In this document: one piece after another, positions 41,574-51,162 of the stretch
Layout: each line of letters begins with the position of its first letter
Numbering within the stretch: the stretch's first letter is position 1
Assembly (NCBI GenBank): GCA_028280715.1
Contig: JANQLG010000011.1
Location: 1-64,000, forward strand
Reading direction: 5' to 3'
DNA length: 64,000 nt
From: Spongiibacteraceae bacterium
Lineage (GTDB): Bacteria; Pseudomonadota; Gammaproteobacteria; Pseudomonadales; Dasaniaceae
Program-made: the position numbers and the translations under genes
The notes under the pieces: model-generated
Told to the model about the DNA's origin: nothing
The model's database searches: none
Seen by the model: the letters and a program-made list of their open reading frames with translations, nothing else

Positions 41574-43871
41574 CTATTTGAGTAACAACACTTGTACTTT
41601 ATGAGAAACCGCGAATAGGGCATCAATATGCATGATGGCCCTTGTATCGTCGGGGAGGATAAAGTTCAGCGGCATATCGGAATGAAATGCATGGCTGTGG
41701 TCAGTAATGAATAAGTGCCCGGCTTCAGATATTGCCAACAAACAGGGCTGAGGCTCATCCTTTGCAATAAATTTGGCCTGAGTGAGATTGGTACTCAGGA
41801 TACGGTAGTTGAGATTGAGTTTAAATTGCTGGCTGCGCTCGCTGCGGGTGATAACCCCTAAACGGAGTTGCTCCTCTTCTGTGTTTTCGTTTTCTTCGCT
41901 GTTATTTTCAGTTTCGGGCAGTTGGACGAATAAAGTCAATTGGCCGATATCTAAGGGTAGGGAGGCTGTTGGTTCCTGTGTTTGAAGGTAGAGTTGATCA
42001 TCTACTTGTTTTGCAAATGACCAATTGGCTTTTCCGATGATCGGTTTCGCCGGTGCCTCTTTAACAGCTTTTCCTTTTTTAATAAGCGCATTGCGCTCAT
42101 TCGTATACTGATAATTTAAATAACTGTAGGTTTGTTCAATGCCTGGGTAAGCTTTTATTTTTAATGGTTCATAAACAGAAAATGAAGGCATAAATTTTTG
42201 TGAACGATGTTGCGCCACTGATTGATTCAGTGCTGATGTCAGGGTACAGGCAAAGTGCGGTTTAATGGCGGCCAAAATTTTATTGGCTGGTTTTAAAGTA
42301 TTGGCCTGTAACCATTCGGTACATTGCCGATAATCTTTTTCAATGGCATTAAGTAATCGATCAACTCTAATGACGGTTTCATTATTGTTGGTTTGTTGAT
42401 TACCTGACTGTTCGAGTTTCGGTGCGCTGCTGTGATCAGCTTTTATCATCCAATTGAATTGTTCTTTGCCGTTTGATTGTTGGGCAAGATATTGCTCCGT
42501 AACCAGGCTCAACAGTGTGATTTTATCGAGCAGATAGGGATGAAGCGCTTTATAGAGTAGTGGCGAAATGTTCCTGGTATCAAGCGCAAGATAGGTTTGA
42601 TACAGAAAATACAGAGCTTTAATACTCGTATCACCATGCAACACCGACGATTGAATAGGCATGGTAATCAATTGTGGTTCGTAGAGAGATAATGCTTTAA
42701 AGAGTTTGTTAATCGTCTTAACCGAAGCGGTTGGCACGCTACTGTGTATAGCTGTAGCCAGACGTAGCTCAAGAAATAGTAACTCGATTAATGTTATCGC
42801 CAATTTGTTAGCGCTATTGCGCTGAGGACCGTAGATCACATTAGCTGCTTCGTACAAGCCTGCATAAAGTTGCTTGTAACCACTGATCAGATGTTTGAAG
42901 GTATTGTGGCAGGCTTCCGCTAGTTCTAAACGTTTACTATCACCAGCAAAATTGGGTTTGCTTTCAAAGCGGGTGATAATGTCAAGCGTTTGCTCAATTA
43001 GGTAGGGGCTATAGGCATCTAAAACATGCTGGCGGTTTGATGCCGACAGTTGGCATTTGGCAATCTTGGCCAGATCTGATTCTGCCTGTTTAAATAAAGA
43101 GTGATGAGATTTTTTTGCTTCGATTAATTTACGAACGTCATAACCAGTGGCAATGTGGTCGAATTCTTTTTTGTGTTTTTGAATCGGAAAACTAAATTCA
43201 AGCGGAAGTTCACGCTCCGGTAAGCTACGGCCTAAATATTCGTCAAGGTTTGCCTTTGATGCTTTAAATTGTTGCTCCGCTTTCAATTTAATTTTCTGCG
43301 CCAGCGTTTGAGATTCTGGCGGTGAAGGAGCTTCTTCAAAACCCTCTTCGGGAATATATTCTTCAATTAACGGTTGGTCAGGTTCATCGTTATCCTCTTT
43401 GATAGAAGATGATACCAGGGAATTATTTAATCCAGTCGCTGAGATATTGAGAGGTGCTTTATTTGAGGCGCTTTGGGTTGAGGTAAGAGTTGCTGTTATC
43501 GACTCCGCCTTAGTTGAGTCGGTGAGAAATTGAGAGAAATCTTTGTTGAGATACTTGGCCGTATTCTGATTTTCCTGAATCGGAACCTCTGCTTTTGGCT
43601 CCGATTTTTGGCTTTCAGTCGGCTGCGTTGCTTGTTTCGGCTGATTCAGCGCTGAATCCAGCTCATCTTCACTGTTGAACAGTGCATCGTCGTAGTGTTC
43701 TTTGGTTTCAAGCTCAATTTCGTAACTCTGGTAATCCTTTACTGGCACACTGCTAATGGCTTCTTGCAGTTCCTGCGCTGAAGCTGAGGGATTTTCTTCA
43801 TAGCTTTTGCTGCCTGCTTTCTCTTTAGTAGCGGGCTTGCCGGGAGTGGGCTGTTCTTCCTGTGAAGACAT
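41574..43871 (-). CDS. Unknown 765-aa cytoplasmic protein
   Basis: No family recognised. Residues 1-190 are polar, low-complexity and acidic (many Glu, Ser, Gln, Pro; DDALFNSEDELDSALNQPKQ), probably disordered. The middle (about 200-560) is helical, with EFDHIATGYDVRKLIEAKKS, LLFLELRLATAIHSSVP and HPYLLDKITLLSLV, resembling repeat or scaffold proteins. The C-terminal 200 residues are beta-rich (GKANWSFAKQVDDQLYLQTQ, LRLGVITRSERSQQFKLNLN), ending ALFAVSHKVQVLLLK, which could be a PilZ-like or other small barrel domain, but no RxxxR/DxSxxG motif is visible. No signal peptide or membrane segment. Monocistronic. Confidence 0.6.
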   Translation of the reverse strand: MSSQEEQPTPGKPATKEKAGSKSYEENPSASAQELQEAISSVPVKDYQSYEIELETKEHYDDALFNSEDELDSALNQPKQATQPTESQKSEPKAEVPIQENQNTAKYLNKDFSQFLTDSTKAESITATLTSTQSASNKAPLNISATGLNNSLVSSSIKEDNDEPDQPLIEEYIPEEGFEEAPSPPESQTLAQKIKLKAEQQFKASKANLDEYLGRSLPERELPLEFSFPIQKHKKEFDHIATGYDVRKLIEAKKSHHSLFKQAESDLAKIAKCQLSASNRQHVLDAYSPYLIEQTLDIITRFESKPNFAGDSKRLELAEACHNTFKHLISGYKQLYAGLYEAANVIYGPQRNSANKLAITLIELLFLELRLATAIHSSVPTASVKTINKLFKALSLYEPQLITMPIQSSVLHGDTSIKALYFLYQTYLALDTRNISPLLYKALHPYLLDKITLLSLVTEQYLAQQSNGKEQFNWMIKADHSSAPKLEQSGNQQTNNNETVIRVDRLLNAIEKDYRQCTEWLQANTLKPANKILAAIKPHFACTLTSALNQSVAQHRSQKFMPSFSVYEPLKIKAYPGIEQTYSYLNYQYTNERNALIKKGKAVKEAPAKPIIGKANWSFAKQVDDQLYLQTQEPTASLPLDIGQLTLFVQLPETENNSEENENTEEEQLRLGVITRSERSQQFKLNLNYRILSTNLTQAKFIAKDEPQPCLLAISEAGHLFITDHSHAFHSDMPLNFILPDDTRAIMHIDALFAVSHKVQVLLLK

Positions 43872-44138
43872 GATCGTGCGTAATCTTGTTAATCAGTGAC
43901 TTCAACTATAGCAATCATTCCTTAGTGTTGTTGAAAACCTGTGGTGCGTTGGATAAATATTAAAGTAATTACAGTTGAACTGTGCTTTATTTCACGATTT
44001 AGTAACCTTTTGTTTGCAAAATGTTCAAAAATTGCAAAACACGCTATTTTATTTGCTTGCAATATATGGGATTAATAGACCGGATGATTAATCTGGCTGT
44101 TCTTAAGTAAGTAAGAGAAGTAAGAGAAAGGTGGAGCG

Positions 44139-44384
44139 ATGTCAGTAAGAGAAGAAAATCAACCGATATCTGACAGTAACACTTGGGTACTCACGACCAA
44201 GCGGGTGGGTGATTGTGTTGCAGGCTGGGTTGTCGATGAGATATTTGAACGCGATGTTCGTCATCTACAACAAAGTGAGCGCTGCAAATTGACCTCCTTT
44301 TGTTATCCCACTGGAGCAAAAATGGTGCGTGCGCGCTTATTAAGAGCTAATGCATCGGTAAAAGAACAGCAATTGGCCTCTTAG
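44139..44384 (+). CDS. Small unknown protein
   Basis: 81 residues, MSVREENQPISDSNTWVLTT then KRVGDCVAGWVVDEIFERDV and a Cys-containing tail. AGGTGGAG stands six bases before the ATG, good support for translation. No motif I can name. It is followed by a hairpin terminator. Confidence 0.55.
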   Translation: MSVREENQPISDSNTWVLTTKRVGDCVAGWVVDEIFERDVRHLQQSERCKLTSFCYPTGAKMVRARLLRANASVKEQQLAS

Positions 44385-44866
44385 TTTCGAGATTAGAAGG
44401 TTAACTTAAAAAAAAGCTGAAGTGCGCAGTTAGCAACTTCAGCATAAAGTGGGGTTTTTTGGAGACACTGGAATAGGTTTCTATAAAACATACAACCAGC
44501 GATACAACCTACAGCGATACTCTCAATCATATCGAGCAATCATGCTTAATAGTTAATACCTAAGCACTCATGCGAGGCTGAATACATACAACAATCTCAG
44601 TCTAGCGCTTATTTTCACAGCCATTGATAATACCCAGTTAGAACGTCATAGAATTGTGAGATAAATCACTTATTTTTTTGTTGAGGCATTCAATTTAACT
44701 TTCCTTTGATGACCTTTTGTCGTTATTTTGGCCGCTTTGTCACTATTAGTGTCAAAATTTACGTTTTAAGACTTGTTCGTAATGTTTTGTCCAGATATTT
44801 GGCTATAGTATTACTTCATATAGTACTACTTAATTGTTAGAGATAAGTACAGGTCCAAGAGAAGTC
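44385..44866. other. Gene-free stretch before the response regulator
   Basis: Starts with a terminator hairpin (44416-44443). From 44460 to 44866 I see no gene; the sequence is AT-rich and should contain the promoter of the response regulator. Confidence 0.4.
44408..44460. terminator. Probable bidirectional terminator
   Basis: GCTGAAGT (44416-44423) pairs with ACTTCAGC (44436-44443) around a 12-base loop. A run of A residues precedes it and TTTTTT follows at 44455-44460, so it could stop transcription in both directions. Confidence 0.55.
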
Positions 44867-45976
44867 ATGCTGGCAAAAACTGAACCTCCAAAGACTCGTG
44901 TGTTGATCATTGATGATTCACGCCTCGTTCGCGTTGCCGTAGCAAAGATGTTTGGTAATGATTTTGAAATCGTACTCGCTGTGGATGGCGCCAAAGGTTG
45001 GGAAATCATTCAACGAGACCCTGATATTGAAGTAGTTTTCACGGATCTGGTGATGCCGGAAATGGATGGATTCGAGTTGCTGGAGGTGATTCGAACCAGC
45101 AAAAATGAATCAATTTCAAGTCTTCCGGTTATTGTGGCGACAGGCGCTGATAATCCGGAAATGGCAAAGCAAAAAGCGTTTTCCCTAGGCGCTACTGATT
45201 TTATTACCAAGCCTTTTGATGCGACCCAAATGAAAGCGAGGGCGCGATCCTATGCTCACTATCGTAAGACAAACAATCAGCTGAAAGAACAGACTACCAT
45301 CGACCTGCTAACAGGCTTATTGAATAACAGGGGCATGGAAAGGCAAATGGAAAAGGAAATGTCCTTTGTCGCACGTCATCATGCGTCCATTACACTGATG
45401 TCGATCGAAGTGGATTTCTTTAAAGATTTGTTTATTCGTATTGGTCGTGCTGGTGCCGAGGCTATTATCAGAAAAGTGGCTGATGTTTTAATCGATGCCG
45501 TTCGTTGTGAAGATACTGTGTCACGAAATGGTGTTGCCAGCTTCCTGGTGGCTATGCCGATGACTCAAGGGCAAAATGCGCTTGAATTGGCGGAGAGAAT
45601 TTGCCAAACAGTAGAGGGCTTTAAAGCACGCCTCGATGGAGAGCGTATACCCATTACCGTTTCTGTGGGTGTGTGTTCTGTGGAGTCTGACGATGATAAT
45701 GATGTGCAGACAGTGATTGACGCTGCCGATGAGGCGCTTGCGAGAGCGACAGCCCTGGGGCGTAGCCAGTTGCACCAGCTAACGATTCTTGAATACAAAA
45801 AGCATCTTGCTGAATTACAACGGCATACATTATCCATTGATGATTTACTGGATAAAGTGGCTAATAGTCAGCAGTCGGATGTTATGCCGTATCTGGATAT
45901 TGCGCTTGAGAGACTGGCGCCGTTACTGATCCTTCTCTCCAATGAACAAAAGCAGCGTGTGATAACCTATCGATAA
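44867..45976 (+). CDS. Response regulator with degenerate GGDEF domain
   Basis: 369 residues from the ATG at 44867 (AGAGAAG two bases ahead); the TTG at 44834 only adds an unlikely leader. Residues 10-130 are a CheY-like receiver (VLIIDDSRLVRVAVAKMF, VVFTDLVMPEMDGFELLEVI, LPVIVATGADN, TDFITKPF) with the acidic pair, phospho-acceptor Asp and Lys. Residues about 145-310 form a GGDEF fold (DLLTGLLNNRGMERQM) in which the signature is replaced by RNGVASFLVAMP, and the metal and substrate residues are mostly lost. It should be phospho-regulated but not make c-di-GMP. The role of the helical tail is unknown. Confidence 0.8.
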   Translation: MLAKTEPPKTRVLIIDDSRLVRVAVAKMFGNDFEIVLAVDGAKGWEIIQRDPDIEVVFTDLVMPEMDGFELLEVIRTSKNESISSLPVIVATGADNPEMAKQKAFSLGATDFITKPFDATQMKARARSYAHYRKTNNQLKEQTTIDLLTGLLNNRGMERQMEKEMSFVARHHASITLMSIEVDFFKDLFIRIGRAGAEAIIRKVADVLIDAVRCEDTVSRNGVASFLVAMPMTQGQNALELAERICQTVEGFKARLDGERIPITVSVGVCSVESDDDNDVQTVIDAADEALARATALGRSQLHQLTILEYKKHLAELQRHTLSIDDLLDKVANSQQSDVMPYLDIALERLAPLLILLSNEQKQRVITYR

Positions 45977-45987
45977 GATGCTCGGCA

Positions 45988-46908
45988 TCATTTTTTGTTC
46001 TTTCGTTGCTGCTTTCTTTCTTCTTCTTTTTTCGCTTTTTCTGCCTTTTGTTTTTCAACGTCTATTAGCTCTTGTTCCATCATTTCCGGTGTTTCTAGTG
46101 TTATTTGACCAAGCTGACCTGAGCGTAGCTCATTAAGTAACAGGGTTGAAATACGTTCTATATCAACCCTGCCGCCACGTCCCAGGCAGCCTCGTTTAGT
46201 GCCCGCTATTTCCAGGAATTCAATTTCGGTTGCAGGGATTTCTGCTAATGAAAAACGCTCTGCTAAACGTTCCGGGTAAGTTTTCAAAAGATAGTCGACG
46301 GCAAAAAAAGCGACATCATCATGACTAATAGCGGTATCTTTAATCGCCCCGGTAGTAGCCAGTCGATAGCCGCTCTTTTCATTTTCGACTTTTGGCCAAA
46401 GCATACCTGGTGTATCAAATAACATAATGCCGTCATCGAGTTTTATTTTCTGGAGGCCTTTGGTGATAGCCGGTTCGTTACCGGTTTTAGCTATAGACTT
46501 TCCAGCAAGCGTATTAATTAGGGTAGATTTGCCCACGTTAGGTATACCCATAATCATGACGTTGAGTGTTTTGTGTTGATTATTGTTTTGCGGCACTAGT
46601 TTATGGCATAACTGAGAAAGTTGGCGAATCTGATCGGGTTTTTCAGTAGTAACCGCCTGCGTAGTGATTTGGTGTTTGTTTTTATAGTAATTAATCCAAC
46701 AGCTAGTTAATTCAGGATCAGCTAAATCACTTTTGGTTAATACTTTAATGCGTTTTTTTTCTCCACAGATTTCATCAATCATTGGGTTTTCGCTGCTATA
46801 GGGAATGCGAGCGTCCAGCACTTCAATAATTAAATCGATAATAGGCAAAATTTCTTTTATTGCTTTGCGGGACTTGTGCATATGCCCCGGGAACCACTGA
46901 ATCGCCAT
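45988..46908 (-). CDS. ylqF: Ribosome biogenesis GTPase YlqF/RbgA
   Basis: 306 residues, circularly permuted GTPase: VLDARIPYSSENPMI, then G4 LTKSDLAD, then G1 GIPNVGKSTLINTL, and G3 DTPGML. The start MAIQWFPGHMHKSRKAI is the family hallmark. It assists late assembly of the 50S subunit. The last 40 residues are a Lys/Glu-rich helix (QKAEKAKKEEERKQQRKNKK). Convergent with the response regulator gene. Confidence 0.95.
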   Translation of the reverse strand: MAIQWFPGHMHKSRKAIKEILPIIDLIIEVLDARIPYSSENPMIDEICGEKKRIKVLTKSDLADPELTSCWINYYKNKHQITTQAVTTEKPDQIRQLSQLCHKLVPQNNNQHKTLNVMIMGIPNVGKSTLINTLAGKSIAKTGNEPAITKGLQKIKLDDGIMLFDTPGMLWPKVENEKSGYRLATTGAIKDTAISHDDVAFFAVDYLLKTYPERLAERFSLAEIPATEIEFLEIAGTKRGCLGRGGRVDIERISTLLLNELRSGQLGQITLETPEMMEQELIDVEKQKAEKAKKEEERKQQRKNKK

Positions 46909-46955
46909 AATACAATCTTGTTTGTCTGTGTTTTTTTAAGTGTAACGATGATTTT

Positions 46956-49403
46956 TTATAGGGATGATGCCTTAAATCTATTATCGACAGAATACTCTTT
47001 GCAGAATTTTTCTAATTCAGGGGCAGGGAGAGGGCGACTGAAAAAATAACCTTGTGCGTAATCGCAACCGCAATTCTTGAGGAAGTCCAACTGTTCTTGT
47101 GTTTCTACACCTTCGGCTACAACTTCATAACGGAGATTATGAGCCATAGCGATTACCGCAGCAGTGATTTCCATGTCGTTTTTATCATTGGGAATATCAT
47201 TCACAAATGAACGGTCAACTTTTACGACATTGACAGGTAATTTTTTCAGGTAGCCAAGTGATGAGTAACCGGTTCCAAAATCATCAATGGAGATAGAAAT
47301 GCCAATTTTTTTAATGGCATTCAGTTTGACCAGCGCCTCATCCAAATTTTCCATCAAAGCTGTCTCCGTCAATTCAATTTCGAATTGACTGGATTTTAAA
47401 TCGTTATCATTAAGCGTTGAGGTGATGTGATTGACTAATCCTTCATCCTGAAATTGTTTGGCTGACAGGTTGACGGTCATAACGACATCATCTTTGATTA
47501 ACCCAAGTTTATTAAGTTGCTTTAGTTGTTGGCAGGCCGCCGATATTACCCATCGTCCTAGCGGGATAATTAAGCCAGTTTCTTCTGCTGCCGGAATAAA
47601 ATCCAGTGGGCTGATTATACCTCGTTGGTAATGTTGCCAGCGGATTAGTGCTTCAAAGCCTATGAGTTTTCGGGTTTGGATGTCCACCTGTGGTTGAAAC
47701 AATAAACCAAAATCTTGTGAATCGATGGCGTGTCGTAAATCTTTAACCAAATTCAGGTGGTCAATTAGCGCTGTATTCATTTCGCGGGTATAAAATTGAT
47801 ACTCGTCTCGGCCCTTGTCTTTAGCGCGATACAGGGCTAAGTCGGCATTTTTTATCAGTATTTCTGCATTGTCTGTATCATCAGGTGCCATTGATATGCC
47901 AGCACTCGCGGAAATGCGAATTTCAGTTTCTTGCAAAATAACTGGCTCTTTTATCCCTATGAGTATTTTTTCGGCGATGCTTGAAATGGCCAGTGACGAG
48001 TTGATGCCTGGCAAAATGATGGCAAATTCGTCACCACCTAGTCGGGCTACAGTATCACTAGCCCGAACACAACGTTGTAAATGTTCAGCGATGATGGTTA
48101 GCAAGGAGTCTCCTGCATCATGGCCTAGAGAGTCGTTAACATTTTTAAAATGGTCTAAATCCAAAAGAATTAAACCAAGGCTTGACCCATCGCGTTTTAA
48201 ATTATTAATGACATGTTCGAGTCGATTTCTAAATAAACGACGATTAGCAAGACCGGTTAAAGTGTCATAGAAAGCCATGTGCTCAAGTTGCAGTTGAGCT
48301 TTTTTAACACTGGTAACATCGTTAATCGTTCCAAGAAAGCCAATATGTTCATTGTCGCGCTTAAGAAGATCCACATAACCATCAATCCAGCGAGTTTCTT
48401 TATCTAGCAAAAGCCGGCAATGTAATTTAATGGCATGTTTCCTTTTTATCATATTGCGAAATTTTTCGAGGATTATGGCTTTATCATCTGGGTGAATAGC
48501 AGTTGACCAGTTTTGCTCCAGAATCTCATTGATTTCCATACCACAGATAGCGGCTAGTTCTTGGTTGGCGTAGATACATAAGCCGTTTAGGTCTGTTTGA
48601 AAAATTCCTACCTTAGAGAGAGAGCTAATCATGCGAAATTTTTCTTCGCTCTCTCTTAAATGGGAGTCCTCTTGCTGAATCATTGAGAGCATTTTGTTGA
48701 AGGAGTCGACCACCTGGCCCACTTCGTCATTATTATATTTTTGAGCGCGAATAGAATAGTCGTCGTGTTGGCTAATTCGTTCAGCCGTTTGTTTTAGCGC
48801 ATGCAGCGGGCCTGATATCCATTGCGAAAATAAATTAGCTAGCCACAACGCAATCAGGGAGGCGACAATAACTACGCCTATGAGTACGAACAAATGATTT
48901 CTTTGCAGATTTCTAATGGTACTTGTATTGGAATTGATATACAGATAGCCGATTATTTCGTTATCTAGCGAAATAGGTTTAACCAGTTCAATATGGTTAT
49001 CGTCGTTAGATTCAATAAATTCGATTTTATTGGGTGTATAGGATGAGCATGGTACGTTTTTGCTTGGATAGCTAGCGAGCCGCCGTGTTTGTTGTCCTTC
49101 AGGCGCATTTGGGTCAAAGGTGAATACACAGGCATATTCTATATTGTCGATTTGTGAAAGCGCTTCCAGGCCATTACTGGCTAATGTTTGGTCATCAAAT
49201 ATAATCGAAACAGTACTTTGGCTGGCAACAATAGAGGCGATGACTTTCAGCTCATTTTTAATAATATCCTCGATAGAATAGCGGTCATAAATCGTTACAA
49301 TCATCATGGCAACGACCAAACTTGTCAGGCACGTCGAAAGACAAAATAGCAATAGCTTTCTTGTTAGAGGTAGGTCTCGAAAGTATTTGGTGGTGAATCT
49401 CAA
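46956..49403 (-). CDS. Membrane CHASE8-like/HAMP/PAS/GGDEF/EAL protein
   Basis: 815 residues. Start TTG at 49403, supported by AGGAG seven bases upstream; no ATG fits. Membrane segment about 15-38, a periplasmic sensor with SQSTVSIIFDDQTLASNG (CHASE8-like), second segment about 168-192, HAMP (RISQHDDYSIRAQKYNNDEVG), PAS (about 255-370), GGDEF (RLGGDEFAIILPG, intact) and EAL (GFEALIRWQH, NLSAKQF, ELTETAL, DDFGTGYSS, AEGVET, all residues kept). It can in principle both make and break c-di-GMP; such proteins usually act mainly as phosphodiesterases. Confidence 0.92.
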   Translation of the reverse strand: MRFTTKYFRDLPLTRKLLLFCLSTCLTSLVVAMMIVTIYDRYSIEDIIKNELKVIASIVASQSTVSIIFDDQTLASNGLEALSQIDNIEYACVFTFDPNAPEGQQTRRLASYPSKNVPCSSYTPNKIEFIESNDDNHIELVKPISLDNEIIGYLYINSNTSTIRNLQRNHLFVLIGVVIVASLIALWLANLFSQWISGPLHALKQTAERISQHDDYSIRAQKYNNDEVGQVVDSFNKMLSMIQQEDSHLRESEEKFRMISSLSKVGIFQTDLNGLCIYANQELAAICGMEINEILEQNWSTAIHPDDKAIILEKFRNMIKRKHAIKLHCRLLLDKETRWIDGYVDLLKRDNEHIGFLGTINDVTSVKKAQLQLEHMAFYDTLTGLANRRLFRNRLEHVINNLKRDGSSLGLILLDLDHFKNVNDSLGHDAGDSLLTIIAEHLQRCVRASDTVARLGGDEFAIILPGINSSLAISSIAEKILIGIKEPVILQETEIRISASAGISMAPDDTDNAEILIKNADLALYRAKDKGRDEYQFYTREMNTALIDHLNLVKDLRHAIDSQDFGLLFQPQVDIQTRKLIGFEALIRWQHYQRGIISPLDFIPAAEETGLIIPLGRWVISAACQQLKQLNKLGLIKDDVVMTVNLSAKQFQDEGLVNHITSTLNDNDLKSSQFEIELTETALMENLDEALVKLNAIKKIGISISIDDFGTGYSSLGYLKKLPVNVVKVDRSFVNDIPNDKNDMEITAAVIAMAHNLRYEVVAEGVETQEQLDFLKNCGCDYAQGYFFSRPLPAPELEKFCKEYSVDNRFKASSL

Positions 49404-50059
49404 ACTAGCACTCCTGTTATCTAGCTATGCTGGCCATCTCCAGCACAATACGACTAGTCACACATCCCTTTTTTTGAGCAATATAATGGTTCGCACATAG
49501 TATATGTCGATTTGATAATTGCGTCTCGCACAGAGGCTTGCCAGCTCGAATTTTGGCACGACAACTGCTATCCAGCCCATTGCGGTAGACATCAGCCGAG
49601 CTGGGTATCCTATTTGGGTAGAAGAAGAGCAATTTCTTTGATTTAGCAGAGGTTAAAGGTTTCACAGCCAGTTTTCTCATTCGTTGTTAGCTGCTTTTTA
49701 TTTGTTATTCCTATTGGGCATAACAAAGTATATGTTTCAGCTTCACTCTGTAGTATGGCTTATTAGGCTAATAGTGCTACTAAAAAGCATAAGTTTTTAT
49801 TTAACAATAGGTTACCTGAGTTAACGCATAAGCTGCTGCAAGTGGTGTCGTTCTGTATTTATTAGCATCTACATGCGCTAAAGTGAATGCGATGTGCCGA
49901 GAATTTGGGCTGCGTCAGGCATTTGAGTTAAGAGATTTTTGGTTCAGAGTAGGTTAGGTGCTTTTATAATCGTTGAGTTTCTTGGTAATCTTTGCTCCAC
50001 ACCTGAGACACAAGCTGTAATAATAGGTCTCTTAAGGGATTTTGACTGACGAAATAACA
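49404..50059. other. Intergenic stretch between divergent genes
   Basis: Apart from the doubtful 87-codon frame I see no gene or RNA. AT-rich sequence between 49681 and 50059 should hold the promoters of both divergent genes. Confidence 0.4.
49417..49680 (-). CDS. Possible small Cys-containing protein
   Basis: 87 codons ending 13 bases before the c-di-GMP gene on the same strand. It reads MRKLAVKPLTSAKSKKLLFF, then CRAKIRAGKPLCETQL and CANHYIAQKKGC: five cysteines, basic, no signal peptide. No recognisable family and no strong ribosome-binding site. It could be an upstream gene of the unit or chance. Confidence 0.3.
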   Translation of the reverse strand: MRKLAVKPLTSAKSKKLLFFYPNRIPSSADVYRNGLDSSCRAKIRAGKPLCETQLSNRHILCANHYIAQKKGCVTSRIVLEMASIAR

Positions 50060-51124
50060 ATGACCGATATTAAGCGAGTCAATGCACTAAAAGCCGATAA
50101 CACAAAGAATCAGTGGCTTGATAGGCTCTGGTTGTATCTTTTTGACGGAGATAATAGTGGGCTGATGAGTCCTGGACAGATTCGTCGTGAGCGACGTGAT
50201 CGAGACCGTGTCCGTCAGTTTGAAATGCAGGCGATCCTGGAAGCCGAGCAGGACATTAACGATATCCATCGGGGGCTGAAGTCTTTGGATGATGACGGTA
50301 ATGTGATTGATACTCCGCCTGTTGAGGCAGTCTCAACTCATAGGATCATTGAAAATACAGCAATAGAACAGGATTTCGATACCAAATTGAGTTCACCTGC
50401 TCATTTACTTCGATCTGCTGCTAAGGAAATCAGTGTCAGGGAATTGGAACGTTCATTAAATATCCGCAAGATCGCTATTCAAGCAGAACATTTGATTTTA
50501 ACTACTGATGAGCCGGTTATTAGTACTAAACCCATTAGTGCTGAGTGGTTATCTCGCTGGCGTGAGGCTGCTGAAAATGTCTATAACGCTGAACTACAAC
50601 CGTTATGGGCGAAAATTATAGTCTATGAAATCGCTAATCCAGGTAGTTATTCGCTGGGTCTTATGGCTACTTTGCATCAACTGACCTCTAACGAACTGGA
50701 GATGGTGAGAATCATCAGCAAGTATACATTCACAGATTTTATCTTTAATGCTGAGCATTATTTCGATGAAGATTTTCACCATGCCCAGTTTGAGGTGATG
50801 GAAGAGCTGGGCTTATTAAACACACTGCCAACGGTGAAAAATTTCAAAAGAGAATCGCTACGAGATGGCTTTTTGTATCTTGTGAGTGGAAGGAAAGCGC
50901 TGCAAATAGGCCAGTTAGATCGTGTCAGTGAAGCGAAATTACCCATTATTAAGTTGTCACGTGTTGGTCGCCAACTGTTTTCATTGTGTAAACAGGATGC
51001 CGATCTTGCCTATCTTTTCGAAATGGCCAAGTTCATGAAAGGTTTGGGGTTAACTGTGTCACTGGGTGATTGGGAGTCGGTTGGCGTACAAAATGGCCAC
51101 TTTAATGAGCGAATGGCCTTGTAA
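50060..51124 (+). CDS. DUF2806 / TIGR03899-like protein
   Basis: About 354 residues. The helical centre (LLRSAAKEISVRELERSLNIRKIAIQAEHLI, WLSRWREAAENVYNAELQPLWAKIIVYEIANPGSYSLGLMATL) and a C-terminal part (YLVSGRKALQIGQL, RVGRQLFSLC) match DUF2806, of which TIGR03899 is the group common in marine gammaproteobacteria. The function is unknown; cytoplasmic. The start is uncertain: the ATG at 50060 gives MTDIKRVNALKADN, while AAGGGA lies close to a TTG at 50042. Confidence 0.75.
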   Translation: MTDIKRVNALKADNTKNQWLDRLWLYLFDGDNSGLMSPGQIRRERRDRDRVRQFEMQAILEAEQDINDIHRGLKSLDDDGNVIDTPPVEAVSTHRIIENTAIEQDFDTKLSSPAHLLRSAAKEISVRELERSLNIRKIAIQAEHLILTTDEPVISTKPISAEWLSRWREAAENVYNAELQPLWAKIIVYEIANPGSYSLGLMATLHQLTSNELEMVRIISKYTFTDFIFNAEHYFDEDFHHAQFEVMEELGLLNTLPTVKNFKRESLRDGFLYLVSGRKALQIGQLDRVSEAKLPIIKLSRVGRQLFSLCKQDADLAYLFEMAKFMKGLGLTVSLGDWESVGVQNGHFNERMAL

Positions 51125-51162
51125 ATTGTTTCCGTAAATAGCCGTTCTAAAAATATTCTGCA

